64,000 nucleotides of DNA from Eucalyptus grandis (GCF_016545825.1 NC_052614.1:35930072-35994071), one strand, 5' to 3'; counted from the stretch's first letter, positions 1-11,580 are shown. The notes: generated from the letters alone by a model not told the origin. Made by a program: numbers and translations.

Positions 1-1862
1 GGTCTCAAATTCATTCTAAAAGAGTGATTCGCAGGGCAAAGTTCACGAATCTATTCTCGTTAACTACTGCAGTGACATAGTAGGAGAATCTTTGTAAATA
101 AAAAGATTAAAAGCCGTACAGAGATTATAAACAAAATGCAGCGCTGTATGATCGCAAAGAGAATTAAGAAGAAGACAGTGACCAAGAGAAGGCTGTTGAG
201 ATTATAGTCAACAAAATGATGCTGTGTAAGCCTTATGTCTCCTAGGCCCTGAAGCCCACTCGAGTCAAAGAATCGATAATGGCGAGAGCCAGGGTTACGC
301 AGAGACTTTTGTTCGACATGACAAAGTTTAATGAAATCTTTGACCTGCTCGTAAGAGACAAGAGTAATAAGGGTAACTGAGGGTCAGACAATTCCAGGTA
401 ATGAAGAAATAGCCAACAAAAGGTACTGCAAATGGCACCATTCTTATGACTCATAATACCAATTATTGCAACATTTTCATATTTTCACGTCACCACAACT
501 TCTCATCTTCATATGAATAACTTCCTCATTGTACCTGCGATTATCACTTATCCATGAGAAGCTAAAATATCTGAAAATGTTGCTACTAGGCAGTTACACA
601 TCAATCTTGATGACTTCATCTCAGATAATTGATGTTAGTTGTTAATTACTTTCTTGGATGTCATTGGTCTTCAAGTTGTCAACATATATCTAAAAAAGCT
701 TAAATATCCAAAAATATTGCTATACTCTTCAATTTGTTGATATTTATCGAAAAGAGTTTAAATATCCGTATATATTATTATTCATCTAGTTGTTGATTGT
801 TGTTGTCTTTTTTTTTTTCTTTTTAATTATCAACAATTGCTTTTTTCACCAAACTCTACTCTCATCCATCCATCTATTACTTGTCCATAATAACCCAAAT
901 TGGTTTTTTTTTTTGGGTGCAAACACCATCCAAATTGCACTCCATCTTCACGTATTGGTTCCACGAGCACTGAGAGTATTTTATTACAACCATCCTCTCC
1001 AACAAGGCCCCTAGTTTCTAGAAACTCTTACATGCACCCGGGTCAATGGATCCAAAGCAATCATAACCCATCAATCATATGAAAATATGTGATATATGTG
1101 GTGCTCAGATGAGCAACGGTCCATTGTTGAGAGAGGACACAATCATATTGAATAGATCGGCACTAATAATTCGTGGCATATTTTCACTAGTACCAGTTTT
1201 AGGTTACTCAACTAAACTGAGCTTATTCGCCTTGAAAAACTCTGCAGGTTATATATCACTCATGACCGTGTTTCGCACACCAACTACTTTAATAAGACTA
1301 GTTTATGGTACGTACGACAAAATTATCTTAGGCCTCATTGCAGTTTGATAGCATTAAATATGTTCGTGGATTATGTACAGTCGCAGCAATTTAAGACGTG
1401 ATGTAAGCATAAGGTGGACTGAGATGTTGAAGAAGAGGTCGTTAGGACTTGTGGTGTGTAGCTTAACTTGTGGTGGGTAGAACTTGTGACCGGAGATTGT
1501 CCAACATGAAAAATAGAAGCAAAAATCTCACTTGTGTCAGACAATATGCTGAGAGAGTTGGCGGACGAAGGCTATAAATAGCACGGCCTCCACCATTTGT
1601 GTACCCGCTCAAAAAACAGAAACATAGACGTAGAATTTTGTGTGGTGACGTAAGCAAAGAGTGGCATGTGTGAAGAGCAATGAACGAGTGAGTGAGTGTA
1701 AAATATGTGTCTTTGTAGTAAATATTTTATAATAGTGAAGGTATATTGCAATTCTAGGAATTAGGAATACAAGTCTCACTTGGTAAGTGGTGTCAAAAAT
1801 ATGTTGCACCACTCAACATGAGATGAGTTGATGATTTGAAATATCGAGTCACTTAGAGAAAA
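1..1862. other. AT-rich sequence, no recognised gene
   Basis: I see no protein family, RNA gene or complete transposon here. An 89-codon open frame on the plus strand at 1079-1348 starts with a Cys-x2-Cys motif but resembles no family I know and has no gene-like context. Runs of T occur near 809-821 and 905-915. The sequence reads like old repeat-derived DNA. Confidence 0.5.
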
Positions 1863-2202
1863 TGTTGAGATTGTCCCATATGGGTTGTGGAAATGGCTGG
1901 TGCTCAATTTATAAGTGTAAAGAAAAGTCTCACCCTTTAAGTTAACTTTTGTGGAGAAAGAGGTTTAGACTACCCAACACTGGTATCAAAGCCTAGGTTC
2001 ACCAACAAGTCTTGACCCAAGAGTCACATGGGAGAGTTAAGAGTTGTTGTGGCTCCGACCTAGACCCGATGTATGAGGGAGAGATTATTGAGGTTATCCC
2101 ACATCTCTTGTGGAAGGAGCTAGTGGTCAGTTTATAAGCGTGAGGGAAAACTTTACCCTTTGAGCTAACTTTTGAGTGAGAGAAGCCTAAGACCACCCAA
2201 CA
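1863..2202 (+). mobile_element. TRIM-type miniature LTR retrotransposon
   Basis: Two direct repeats of 117 bp lie at 1863-1979 and 2086-2202, beginning TGTTGAG and TATTGAG and both ending in CCCAACA. Just after the first repeat, 1981-1993 reads TGGTATCAAAGCC, a good primer-binding site for initiator tRNA-Met. A purine-rich tract at 2072-2084 precedes the second repeat. The ~106-bp interior has no coding capacity. This is the structure of a terminal-repeat retrotransposon in miniature, and the LTR text resembles a TRIM type common in dicots. I find no matching target duplication (GAAAA left, TGATA right), so one end may have changed. Confidence 0.75.
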
Positions 2203-2330
2203 TGATACCATTTGTACGGAGTGCAAGTAAAAGCTCAATGCCTTTTTCTAGGGAAATCACCAAGAAGGATACCAAATTTGATCTCGTATTGGACTCACCT
2301 TAATTCAAAAGCTTAAACCAATAGGTTATG

Positions 2331-2420
2331 AGCCAACTAATTCATATTAACAACTTTACACCATATCAATTCTTCAAGCCAACTAATTCATATTAACTAA
2401 TCTACACCACATCAATTCTT
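2331..2420. repeat. Two-unit ~45-bp tandem repeat
   Basis: Units at 2331-2376 and 2377-2420 both start AGCCAACTAATTCATATTAA and both end CATCAATTCTT or CATATCAATTCTT. The surrounding 2203-2915 stretch contains no recognised gene. Confidence 0.6.
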
Positions 2421-2915
2421 TAATATGGAATTCCTCTAACACAACTCACTCACATGTACATTCTAACAATTTCTCCATCAAAATGAGCTCAGTGTTAAAT
2501 CTGCTTCTCCTTAATTTAGGTATCCTTTTGCATTAACTTATCTCAAGTTGAATCCCCACAGGTTGACGTTGCTACACCACAATGCTCACTTGCCTAGAAA
2601 CCACATCCATGGGCTTTGATACCACTTGGTGGGAGAGCATAGCAAAAATCCGATACCTTCACTTAGGGAGATGGCCAATAGGGAGCCAAACCACGAGCCT
2701 ATCGATTATCATCTTATAAGCGTAGAGGTATGTTAATGGATTCATCATCTTTAACTATGAGAATGTTGATACCTAACCCTTTGATTTTGTGTCCATTTAC
2801 AGCTAAATAACAAATTGGAACATATATATGTAGATTACTAGATCAATTCCATGAAGTTTCTCAAGGTGACCATTGCGGAGAGATTGTTGTAGCATATCTT
2901 GGGGAAAATTGTCCG

Positions 2916-3185
2916 AAAAGTCATAAACCTATTGTATAATGGCCAATATAGTCATAAAATTTTCAATTATACCAATCTAATCCTAAACATTTTAATGATT
3001 TGCCAATTTGGTCTTGGACTTTTCAATTATGTCAATTTAGTCCTAAATATTTTGTGAATTTGCCAATTAGTTCCAAACCATTTAACGAATTACTAGTGTA
3101 GTCCTTACAGCTAATTTTGGGCGGAAATCATCAACATGGTGGTCTAGTCAATGCCATTCATCTTACGTGGCGCAATCCGCATAAA
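2916..3185. repeat. MITE-like repeat, one arm
   Basis: The sequence is built from repeated phrases of the type 'AGTCxTAAACxTATT' and 'CAATTxxGTC'. Related phrases occur at 5410-5680 in a copy that has both arms. Here only one arm is clear. The adjoining GC-rich part at 3250-3550 has repeated GGCAAGGGC and GGCCATAGC words and probably belongs to the same or a nested non-autonomous element. No coding potential is evident. Confidence 0.45.
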
Positions 3186-3189
3186 ATTT

Positions 3190-3757
3190 TATAACTTTTT
3201 ATTCAATTCTTTTATTTTTTTTTCCTTTTTTGTTTCCATGGGGGTCAAAGGGTAGCAACCTCCACCAACAATTGGGTAAAGGTAACAATCGCTACTCCTC
3301 AAGCAAGGGCCGAAGCCCTTGTTGGGCACAGCCCTTGCTGGCCATAACAATGGTGGGCAAGGCCCCCAACACACTCGCTATGGCCTGTGAGGTGTTGTGA
3401 GCCCCCACTAGATTTGGCAGGGCTAGGGCGTAGCAACCCTTGTCGGCCATAGCAAGAGCCACAACGCCTTGTGGCTCATGAGCCTCATTAGATTTGACAA
3501 GGGCTGCGACCTCACCTATAGTCGGCAAGGGCTTGCGGGCCTTGCCTACACATGAGGAGTTGTCCTAGTTAGATAGGAAAAGGAAAAATGATTATGGTAA
3601 CTGTGAAACAAATCCTCGAGAAGTTGTTCCTTTTAATCTAGTATAAAGAGTTGTATTGGTTGATAGGAAAATCACATGCTGAAATAATAGAAATATTTCT
3701 TAATTCTTGAGGTTTTGCTTCGAGATTTTCTTCCATTTCATCTTCTAGTCGTAGACT
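3190..3757. repeat. GC-rich repeat part and unassigned flank
   Basis: From 3250 to 3550 imperfect repeats of GGCAAGGGC, GCAACCCTTG and GGCCATAGCA occur. Open frames on the minus strand here are low-complexity by-products of that composition. A similar GC-rich block is embedded in the MITE at 27090-27200. From 3560 to 3757 I see nothing identifiable. Confidence 0.35.
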
Positions 3758-3975
3758 CTATTTTATTTTGCCCAAGGGGATGCCTCGTGATGCCAGTTGG
3801 GATGCGAGATGCCCGGAATGTGGGGGTGTCGGATGCCCGGTGGCCTTAAATGGCTGAATGCCGGAGGTTTTTCTCGCGATGCCAATATGGGGTGCGAGTG
3901 TAAAATATGGGATGAAATTGATGATCCCGAGAAAGAGTGATGTGGTGATCGAATTGAAAATTAAAAGTGGAAATG

Positions 3976-4310
3976 GAATCATGCATACATGACATGATAT
4001 GATGATGATCACCTATGGTGTGATGATATGCATATATGACATGATATGCTGATGATCACCTATGGCGTGATGATATGCATATATGACATGATATGCTGAT
4101 GATCACCTATGGCGTGATGATATGCATATATGACATGAGATGATGATGATCACCTATGGCATGATGATATGCATCTATGACATGATATGATGATGATCAC
4201 CTATGGCATGATGATTTGCATATATGACATGAGATGATGATGATCACCTATGGCATGATGATATGCATCTATGACATGATATGATGATGATCACTTGTGG
4301 CATGATGACA
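3976..4310 (+). repeat. 47-bp minisatellite within the LTR fragment
   Basis: About seven imperfect copies of a 47-bp unit containing GATGATATGCATATATGACA and ATGATCACCTATGGC are arranged head to tail. The equivalent place in the other Tekay-like LTRs (for example 39440-39760) is an ATC/CAT-rich simple-repeat region, so the minisatellite looks like a local expansion of LTR sequence. Confidence 0.8.
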
Positions 4311-4502
4311 TATATGTGTTATGATTGTGATGAAGATGTAGGATGGTATATGCATGGCTTCGAGGTAAGTATGCTTGGATGCATGAATGACATGTATGAT
4401 GTTGTGATTGTATTGCATGATGCATTGAGTGGTTATTGGATTCCTTTACCTGCTGAGTGGTTGTACTCACCCTTTCGGGGACCAACATTTCAGATTAGCA
4501 GG

Positions 4503-4755
4503 ATGCCGCTCCCTGCTGTCACGCGGGGCGTATTTTACGGCCTACTTTCGGATGTAGAGGTCGAGTGCGAGGAGTTTGACTGTCCCTCTGTTCTTGGTCT
4601 TACGTATATTCTAGTGCTCTGTTTAGTTATGTACGATGTGGGCCTAGCTGGGGGGCCCTGTTGTCTAGGAGTTCATATCCATCCATGTTCGGCGCGATGG
4701 AGCGATGCGTGGGATGTTGCCACCGCCACCGCCTGATGCACCGGGATGGGTGTGA
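4503..4755 (+). pseudogene. LTR-encoded conserved small frame, damaged copy
   Basis: The frame starts MPLPAVTRGVFYGL and matches the intact copies at 38849-39100 and 61012-61263. The copy is broken by one extra G in the run near 4648-4653, after the residues GLAGG. A TAG follows where the best copy has a glutamine codon. Past these two defects, the frame resumes to the shared end (VRRDGAM, PPPPPDAP, W-V-stop). The length is 253 bp against 252 bp in intact copies, which fits a single-base insertion. It begins nine bases after the AACATTTCAG at 4484-4493, the conserved acceptor-like motif. Function is unknown. Confidence 0.5.
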
Positions 4756-5394
4756 GGGCCCGTGCGTGTCAAGTAGGAGCTGAAACTTTTTGGGATGGTT
4801 AGCCGACACTAGTGATGGGGGATCTTTCACGTTAGTCGTAATGGGTCGAGTGTTTTTTTTTTTTTTTTTTTTTTGGGTTATGGCCGAGTGTGGCTTCATG
4901 TCCTGGCCTTTCTTTTGATGTACCGATCCAAGGAAACCCATCTTAAAAATATGTAAATAAAGTGTCATGGCTTTATCTTTTCTATGGTATTTAGTGGTGT
5001 GCAATTGTATCATGGTTGTTGGAGGGAGAGATGGCGATACTATATTTTGCTTTCACTAATGAGTCGCGCTGGGACCGTTTAAAAAAAAATGTCTATGATT
5101 TATGACGCTTCTTCTAAGAGATGTGGCTAGTGTTCCATAAGGTGTAACGTCAAGTGCTTGTGGCGACCCTAGGTGGTTCAGGGTGTCATAGTTTCATAGC
5201 TAGAAAAGGTATGTAGGGCTCCTTTCATTGGCCTTCAAGAGTGGTAGATGCAGAGCCTTTTGAAGCAAATTATCAAGTAGCTTCAACTCTTTCTATGGCA
5301 TTTGTACTATCTTTCATCCATTTTCATGTATTTACCTTATATGTGGAGTTAGACTTTAGTAATGGTTGATATATGCCTATAAAATCTCCTAGCA

Positions 5395-5690
5395 TCAATT
5401 AATACAATGTAGAAATTGTTTAATCAGTCATAAACTTATTATACAATGCCAATTAAGTTCTAAATTATTCAATTTTGTCAATTATATATAGTCATTTCAA
5501 TCAATTTTCATCATAAATCATTGACGTGTTGGTGTGCCACATAAGATGGCCAACGATGACTAGACAACAATGTTAGTGATTTCGCAAAAGGTTTGAGTCT
5601 AAATTGATAATATTAAAATGTTTAGAATTGAATTGATTTTAATTCAATATGTTTATAATTAATGAGTAATTTTCCTGTAATACAATTACT
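5395..5690. repeat. MITE-like inverted repeat element
   Basis: The left arm (AGTCATAAACTTATTATACA near 5427) and the right arm, read on the opposite strand near 5590-5680, carry related phrases, giving a long imperfect inverted repeat with no coding potential. It is related to the single arm at 2916-3185. Exact ends and target duplication are not clear. The flanks 5189-5394 and 5691-6009 show nothing identifiable. Confidence 0.45.
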
Positions 5691-6090
5691 ATTTAAATTG
5701 TATCTTCCAATAGTTGAGGTTTAAAAATTGTCATAGGAGGTTGTTAAGCTATGTAAGTAGGCATGGATTTAACTTTGGGGAACTAAGATCTTGTAAATTT
5801 GAAGGTCAAAATTTACTTAAGTGGGAGCATGTAAAATTCCAGTTTGCAATTTTGAATATTTTGTCTCGTGACAATTGATTTTCCTTTGAAGTTAAATATT
5901 ATAGTATCTTGTATTATTGAAGTTTCATTTTATTAAGGAGTTAGTATTTTGGTAATATTGAACATAGGGCAATGGATGGGTGAAATTAAATAAATGTGGT
6001 AACTAATTTATAGGAAGAAGTACAGCCCAAGTGCCAAAACTTGAGACGAAGGAACACTTAAGTATCAAAAGTTAGGAAAATGACACTTAA

Positions 6091-6656
6091 GGCTACGTTT
6101 GGTCGTCGGGATAATAATCAGGATAGGATAGGATAAAGTAGGATATTAAATCTTCTGGATAATAAAGGCGGACATATCTAATCCTATCCTATATCAAGTG
6201 TTTGGTGCATTTCAGGATAAAATTAAAAAATAAATATGATATTCAATTAAATTATAAAATTAAAAAATAGAAAATTCAATTAATTAAAGGCCATGGAAAA
6301 GCCCTAGATCTACAAATTGTGGCCACCTCTGCAGTGGCCACCATTGAAAACGGTGAGATGCGAAGATGGGAGAAGAAGTGGAAGAAGAGGGTTGACAATG
6401 AATAGAAGAGGTGGAGGCATCCATTTGACGTAGATGCTTATGATATCTTCTCTTTTTGTTAAGTTCTTTCTTTCCTTAAAAAAAAAAAAATTCTTATCCA
6501 ATCCTGGGCTTATCCCACCCCCTCCCCCGGATTTTTTATCCGGCGTTTTTATTCGGATGTATTCGGGTTTGTCCGATCCGGTGGACATTCCCAAACATTG
6601 GATAGGATAACAAATTATTCCTATTCAGACTCAAATCCGGACTACCAAACGTAGCC
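6091..6656. mobile_element. Tourist-like MITE (PIF/Harbinger type)
   Basis: The element begins GGCTACGTTTGGTCGTC and ends with the inverted match to GGCTACGTTTGGTAGTC, one mismatch in 17. It is flanked by TAA on both sides (6088-6090 and 6657-6659), the three-base target typical of PIF/Harbinger and Tourist elements. The 566-bp interior contains no transposase. GGATAGGATA repeats lie inside both ends. It interrupts the CACTTAAG-rich element around it. Confidence 0.85.
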
Positions 6657-7021
6657 TAAATGCTACCTCTGGCGAACACAATTGGAAATCCTATATGACA
6701 ATTTTTTATTATTTTTGCTCGCCTACATGGCTCGTCGAAGAGCTGACTTAGCTTTGACTCACCTAAAACAATGCTGTTTCCATAGTTGGCCAAAATAAAA
6801 GCCCTAAATCTACCAAAACAATGTCGTCTCCCAAATTGCCCCAAATTTAAAACCTTAAATCGGCCAAAATCCCTATTGAAGTGCTCAAATCCTAATCTCG
6901 AATCCTAATTTCGATTTGCCCAAAATTCCATCGTTGAATATTGGAAATTGAGAGCATGACTTTCAATGGTTCCTCAAATTCTTCTCACTGAAGCGAAGAA
7001 GAAGGCTAGCATTTATGTTTT

Positions 7022-7165
7022 TGTGGGTTACTGAGTCCAAGTAGAATATCATGAACTCGAATAAATTCTGGGAGGAGATTTTATGGATACACCCGATATA
7101 AAGAAGGATTGAAATGTAAATACTTCAAATGGGTCGATGCGAAATTCTCTCACCAAGCCACATAA
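7022..7165 (+). pseudogene. GRF-type zinc-finger remnant
   Basis: One frame reads CGLLSPSRIS, a TGA stop, then TRINSGRRFYGYTRYK and CKYFKWVDAKF before a final stop. GRRF followed by a C-x-[FY]-F-x-W segment is the signature of the plant GRF zinc finger. The finger is damaged: the usual Cys after RFYG is Tyr and there is an internal stop. No longer protein surrounds it. GRF domains occur in plant nucleic-acid-binding proteins and in transposon-associated proteins. Here it sits inside a repeat with inverted ends, so I read it as captured or element-encoded and now dead. Confidence 0.65.
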
Positions 7166-8039
7166 GTGATATTGGATTCACTTGATGAATGACATCAATC
7201 TCCATCTATGCTCATGGATGACTTGGATGATGTTGACTCATTGTAAGCTCAAGCGTCTTTGGCTAAACATTTGAAAAATGAAGTTTCAATGATGAAAAAT
7301 TGAATGAAAGTGTTACCAAGCGTTTATTATGGTGTTGTTTTGTTGTTTATCCTAATTTATGATGAAATGTAAAGTACTTGAAGATGAGAAAAAGTTTCTC
7401 CGACTGCCATAATTGAAAATGAGTGGGCAAATGTAATTATTTTGGATCAAATGTAGGTTTTGTTTTTTTTTTTTTGAAGATGAGAAGAACTTTGTGTTGT
7501 TCCACAAGATCGTTGTGGCTTTGTTGTTGTTTGTACTGTCATATATGTTGTGGGTTACTTCTTGTGTTTGTGGAGAGATCAAGGAAAGGGAATGAGTGAA
7601 TGAGATGTTGCTTGTATTATATTTTCACTTGTTCCTGAATATAAACCAGTAACGATGGATATGTATTAGGTCAATGTGTTATGGTGACTTTTTTACTTGA
7701 ATTGAATATAAACATAAACCAGCAGCAAACATTGAATTGAATGGAGTTGCCATAAGTTGAACTACCATCGACTTCTTTATTTTGCTACAAACCAGCATAT
7801 ACACGTGACAGGCACGAGTGATTACTCAAGTGCCGTAAGTATTTAATGATCACTTAAGTGCTAGTCAAGATGAAAAAAATGGTCACTTAAGTGTCAAGTT
7901 ATTATTAAATATCACTTAAGTGTCACTCTTTGTTAAAAGTGAACACTTAAGTGCCAAGTTTTTTAGAATGTGATTATTAAGTGCCAATTTTTGTAGGTTT
8001 TCTCTAAAAATTGTGCTAGTCACCACCATCGGCCACCAG

Positions 8040-8530
8040 CCACCGCCACCAGCGACATTAGGCACCCTAGCCACCATCTTGAGCCACCACCATGTTGGTG
8101 GTGTGTTGCTGCAGAAGGTGCCGGTGCAAGTTGAGCCTTGCACTAGCTTGCACCAGTACACCTAGTGTATGATGTGCACACTGCACATTTGCACTAAGTA
8201 CATCGTAAGCCCACAACCCCCACCACAAATCCACCACTACCACCAGCCACACCAGCACCTTAGCCACCACACCAGCACCCGGCCACTACCATAGACCCAT
8301 TACCCAATAGTCATTGTGCTGGTGGCGGGTCTGCTGCAAAAGGTGTTGGTGCAAGCTAAGCCTTGCACCAACACCACCTAGTGCAAGATGTGCACACTGC
8401 ACACTTGCACTAGATGCAAAATGAGCCCCCAACCGAACCCTCACAACAAACCCACTACCACCAAGCATCACCATCCACCACCACCAGCCACATCAGCACC
8501 CTAACTACCACTACAGACCCAACACCAACA
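8040..8530. repeat. Two-unit tandem duplication rich in CCACC
   Basis: Blocks near 8090-8230 and 8315-8460 share the order GGTGGTGTG or GGTGGCGGG, CTGCTGCA or CTGCAGAAGGTG, GGTGCAAG, GAGCCTTGCAC or AAGCCTTGCACC, GATGTGCACACTGCACA, TTGCACTA. The unit is a little over 200 bp. Apparent open frames on the minus strand come from this composition. No gene is recognised. Confidence 0.55.
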
Positions 8531-8611
8531 ACAACAAGTAAAAGTAGAATCCAATAAATGAAAAAGGCAAAATAATTTGACAAGCAGCAAGATCATTCCA
8601 TTAATATTGAA

Positions 8612-8659
8612 ATTAAGTCTCACAATGGAAAACTAATATATAAGTCTCACAATGGAAAA

Positions 8660-8697
<38 letters not shown>
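8612..8697. repeat. 28-bp duplication and (AT)n microsatellite
   Basis: AAGTCTCACAATGGAAAACT occurs twice in a row, followed by about 35 bases of pure AT dinucleotide ending near 8696. Confidence 0.9.
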
Positions 8698-8698
<1 letters not shown>

Positions 8699-8829
8699 AT
8701 AGCAAGTTATTATAAACAAAACTGACTCTTGAGCTCCATAAATCCTATCCTGTCCCATCTCATCAATCAATATGTACAACACCCCTTGTTCATGCTCCTT
8801 TTGATGGACCTTTCACTTGATTCATAATC

Positions 8830-11560
8830 CTTGTACTCTTTCTAACTGGACGTATGACTTCTTCTTCAACCTTCTTAGAATGCACTGACTCATATGGAGT
8901 TACAACTGTCCCTAGCTGAATTAATTCAGAAGGAGTTGCAATTGTCCCAACCAAATTGATTCAGATGGACTTGCAACTAAGTTCTTACTCTTCTTTCTTG
9001 TTGGCACAGCTAATGTCTTCTTCTTTGTTGGCGCAGCCGTTGATTCTTGAGTTGGGCCTTGAGAAATAAGAACCTCTGAACTTCTCCAAATCTACAAAAA
9101 GATAATTAAATTGTCAGTAAAAGTTTGCAACATAAATTAAATTAAATGCAGCAAATAAAACTTACATTCAGAATGGTTATTCTAGTACGCTCACCTGTAT
9201 AAATGCCATAACCATATTATCTTAACCTCTTCCTAAGAGCTTCTCTTGTTCGAATGGGAGCATCACTTTTAGGAACCTGTGATTTGTTGGCTCTTCTTAT
9301 CGTTTGTGATTTATTAGGCCCTTCTTTTGGCCCTTTAGTTACAGCCGGGGCTTCTTCGACTAATTCTTCAGCTGGGCATCTTCTAGATGGCCTTTTTGTA
9401 GCTGACCCTTCACTTGTTCTTCTTCTAGTTGTCCTTTTATGTAGCCATTTAGCTTCAATAACACCTTCTTTTGGCCCCTTTAGTGGTATTTGTGGTAACT
9501 TTTGTAGTGATTCTTCTAGTGGCCCCTATGGTGACCCTTATGATAGCTCTTGCGATGGCCCTTCTATTGGCAATTAAGCTCAAATTTTCCTTCTTCAAAC
9601 TAGAGAAAGAGGCAAAATACACCATAAATATAACATCGGGCCATATAATAACGTAAATGAAAGTTGAATACAAATTGTTGAACTTATTGAATATTTTTTT
9701 CTCTACTGCAGAAGAACAATCGACTGAACTGGCCTTTTAGCTATTTGGGCCAATCCTTCAGTTGGTCATCTTCTACCTTGCCTTCTTCGAACATGCTCTT
9801 TAGTTTCAAGTATAGTAAGGACTTCGGCCAATCCTTTATGTGTCTTTCTCGTAACTTACAAAGATATTACACACAAGGCCAATTGGGATTATGTAAATAT
9901 TTATAATAAACCACAAAGTAACATGAACACAAATTTCATGACTTACTAGGTTTCTTGTTATCGACTAAAGAACAATCGACTAACTTGACCCTTTTGTTTA
10001 CCCTTCTCCAAATCATTTTTTGCTGACCGGACACCTCCCCCTTTGTCATTCTTCTTCTTCATTTTGGCCTTTCCATTTTCTTCTTCAATTGCAAAGGTTG
10101 AGGTGCTCCACGATTTGTTGGCTCCCAGAACTTGCTACTTCTGATAGGCTGTATTATGAATTGGTATGAAAGTATTTCAATTTTTGTACCAATCATCAAT
10201 GTAATCCTTTGCATTGTGGCCCTTCAATTGGATTGCACATATGTCATGTGCACAAGGAATTTCACTTAATTGATATGCTCTACATGAACACTTATGGACA
10301 ACATACTTATCAGAACCCTTTATTATCTCATATCATTCATCCATATTCCAAATGAGGTGACAAAACCTACTTGTAGCCAAGTTCTCATCCAATTTCTTAG
10401 CAATCCTAGGACCACATTGCCTAGTACACTTTGCAGCCTCATCTCTTTGTTTGTGCAGTGAGTCATGACCATAACTCGTATATCTTCATGCATCAAGATG
10501 ATTGGTTTGTATTCGGCACCTATTATCTTCCCATTGAATGTTTCGCCTATGTTGTTGTTGATGTTATCGCACTCGATTCCTTGTTGAAGAACACCCTACA
10601 CCAATGCTTCGGTTTTGTTTGGAATAGTATAGCAAAACCTTCCTTTATCAATTGTAGCAGTCTTTTTTTAGCTATCCTAAAATCAGCCATGTTCATGCTC
10701 TTTGTTAATAGCCAAAATTGCGAATGCAGCTTATCCCCTTTATAGGTCTCTGCCTAATTTCTGTATATGTGTTGCACACACATTCGATGTTCGGCATAGG
10801 GCAACAACTCGGCTATTGCGAGAACCAGTCCTACAATAATTCAAAGTAAGAAATATAAGCAAATAACATGTTAATATCATAAAGCAAATAGTTGACTAGA
10901 TTTTTCAAAAAGCAAGCATTACCTTTTGTAAATTGCTCACGAATGTCCATCCTTGTCCATTTGTTATCTCTAAGTCAACCATAAGATTTTTCAAGAACCA
11001 TGACTAATTATCCTTGTTCTTGACCCTTACAATAGCCCAATCTAGTGGGAATATTTGGTTACTCACATTACTTCCAATCACGGCCAACAATTCTCCCTTG
11101 CACAAGCCTTTCAAGAAATAATAATTCAATCTTATAATTCGTCTACAACTAGCTAGAAATCCCTGTTTGCATGCATCGAAGCATTCATAGAACCTATCCA
11201 ATTTGGTCCCACTATCAGGAGGTGGCCTTTCCACGATCTCTACATATACTCTACTTGAAGGGTTTTGCAACCCACACTCCCAAGCATAATCCCACACCTA
11301 CCCATATTCCTTGCCATACTGACTAATAAGTATCCTCATCACATTTTGCTTCGATCTTTTTCATTGATTCCTAGATACGTTGATGCCTATATGCTCCTTC
11401 ACTAGCATCCTAAAGTCAGTACTTTTTTTTTTTTTATCTCGAGCATCAGCTTGATCATATCAAAGAAGTGCTTGGATAGCCGTGCACTTGTTATAATTTT
11501 GTTTTCAAAATTAATGGAACAAGTATGTTCCTTTTGGTAGGCTCTAATTTAGAAGGACCC
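8830..11560 (-). pseudogene. Mutator-like (MULE) transposase, decayed
   Basis: MULE transposases cut and paste Mutator-type DNA transposons in the nucleus. Reading the minus strand from high to low coordinates, three family landmarks appear in order. Near 11300-11545 is the N-terminal region with YQKEHTC, FENKIITSARLSKHF and VKEHIGINVS. At 11004-11297 is a 97-codon frame with LNYYFLKG and IFPLDWAIV, the start of the DDE core. Near 10430-10600 lies DNINNNIGETFNGKIIGAEY. At 10225-10300 is a SWIM zinc finger reading CSCRAYQLSEIPCAH (CxC...CxH). The usual first catalytic Asp in 'LDGCFLKG' is Asn here. Stops and frame changes separate the parts, so it is a pseudogene unless introns explain some breaks. 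The tail below 10100 is Ser/Thr/Lys-rich and less certain. Confidence 0.75.
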
Positions 11561-11580
11561 ACTCTTCTTCTTGTAGGCAT

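Larger units (their letters stand above)
3758..5188 (+). mobile_element. Truncated Tekay-like LTR, plus orientation
   Basis: This segment matches, on the opposite strand, the inner part and the end of the long LTRs at 38418-42126 and 46923-50561. Shared landmarks are the GATGCCTCGTGATGCC block near 3779, the ATGATGATCA-rich stretch, the TGCTGAGTGGTTGTACTCAC block at 4451, and the terminal GGCGACCC...GGGTGTCA end near 5165-5188. The 5' half of the LTR is missing and there is no internal region, so it is a truncated solitary LTR. It carries a damaged copy of the conserved LTR reading frame. Confidence 0.7.
6010..8010. mobile_element. Non-autonomous element with CACTTAAGTG-rich ends
   Basis: Both ends consist of short sub-repeats around CACTTAAG and AAGTGCCAA in opposite orientation: 6027-6090 on the left and about 7800-8005 on the right. 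The right end holds four CACTTAAGTG palindromes at roughly 30-bp spacing. A related end occurs at 30985-31085. Sub-repeated inverted ends fit a foldback or Mutator-like non-autonomous transposon. The interior includes the GRF zinc-finger remnant at 7022-7165, and a Tourist-like MITE is inserted at 6091. I cannot fix the exact termini or target duplication. Confidence 0.5.

Noticed and set aside
1079..1348. 89-codon frame with an N-terminal Cys-x2-Cys
   Set aside because: No family recognised, no paralogue in the window, no promoter signal that I can point to.
3976..4310. Possible CRISPR-like array
   Set aside because: Units are contiguous 47-bp tandem copies without unique spacers, in a plant LTR.
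8040..8530. Possible small gene with CCACC-rich coding text
   Set aside because: The open frames coincide with a two-unit tandem duplication and give repetitive Val/Gly-rich text without domain features.
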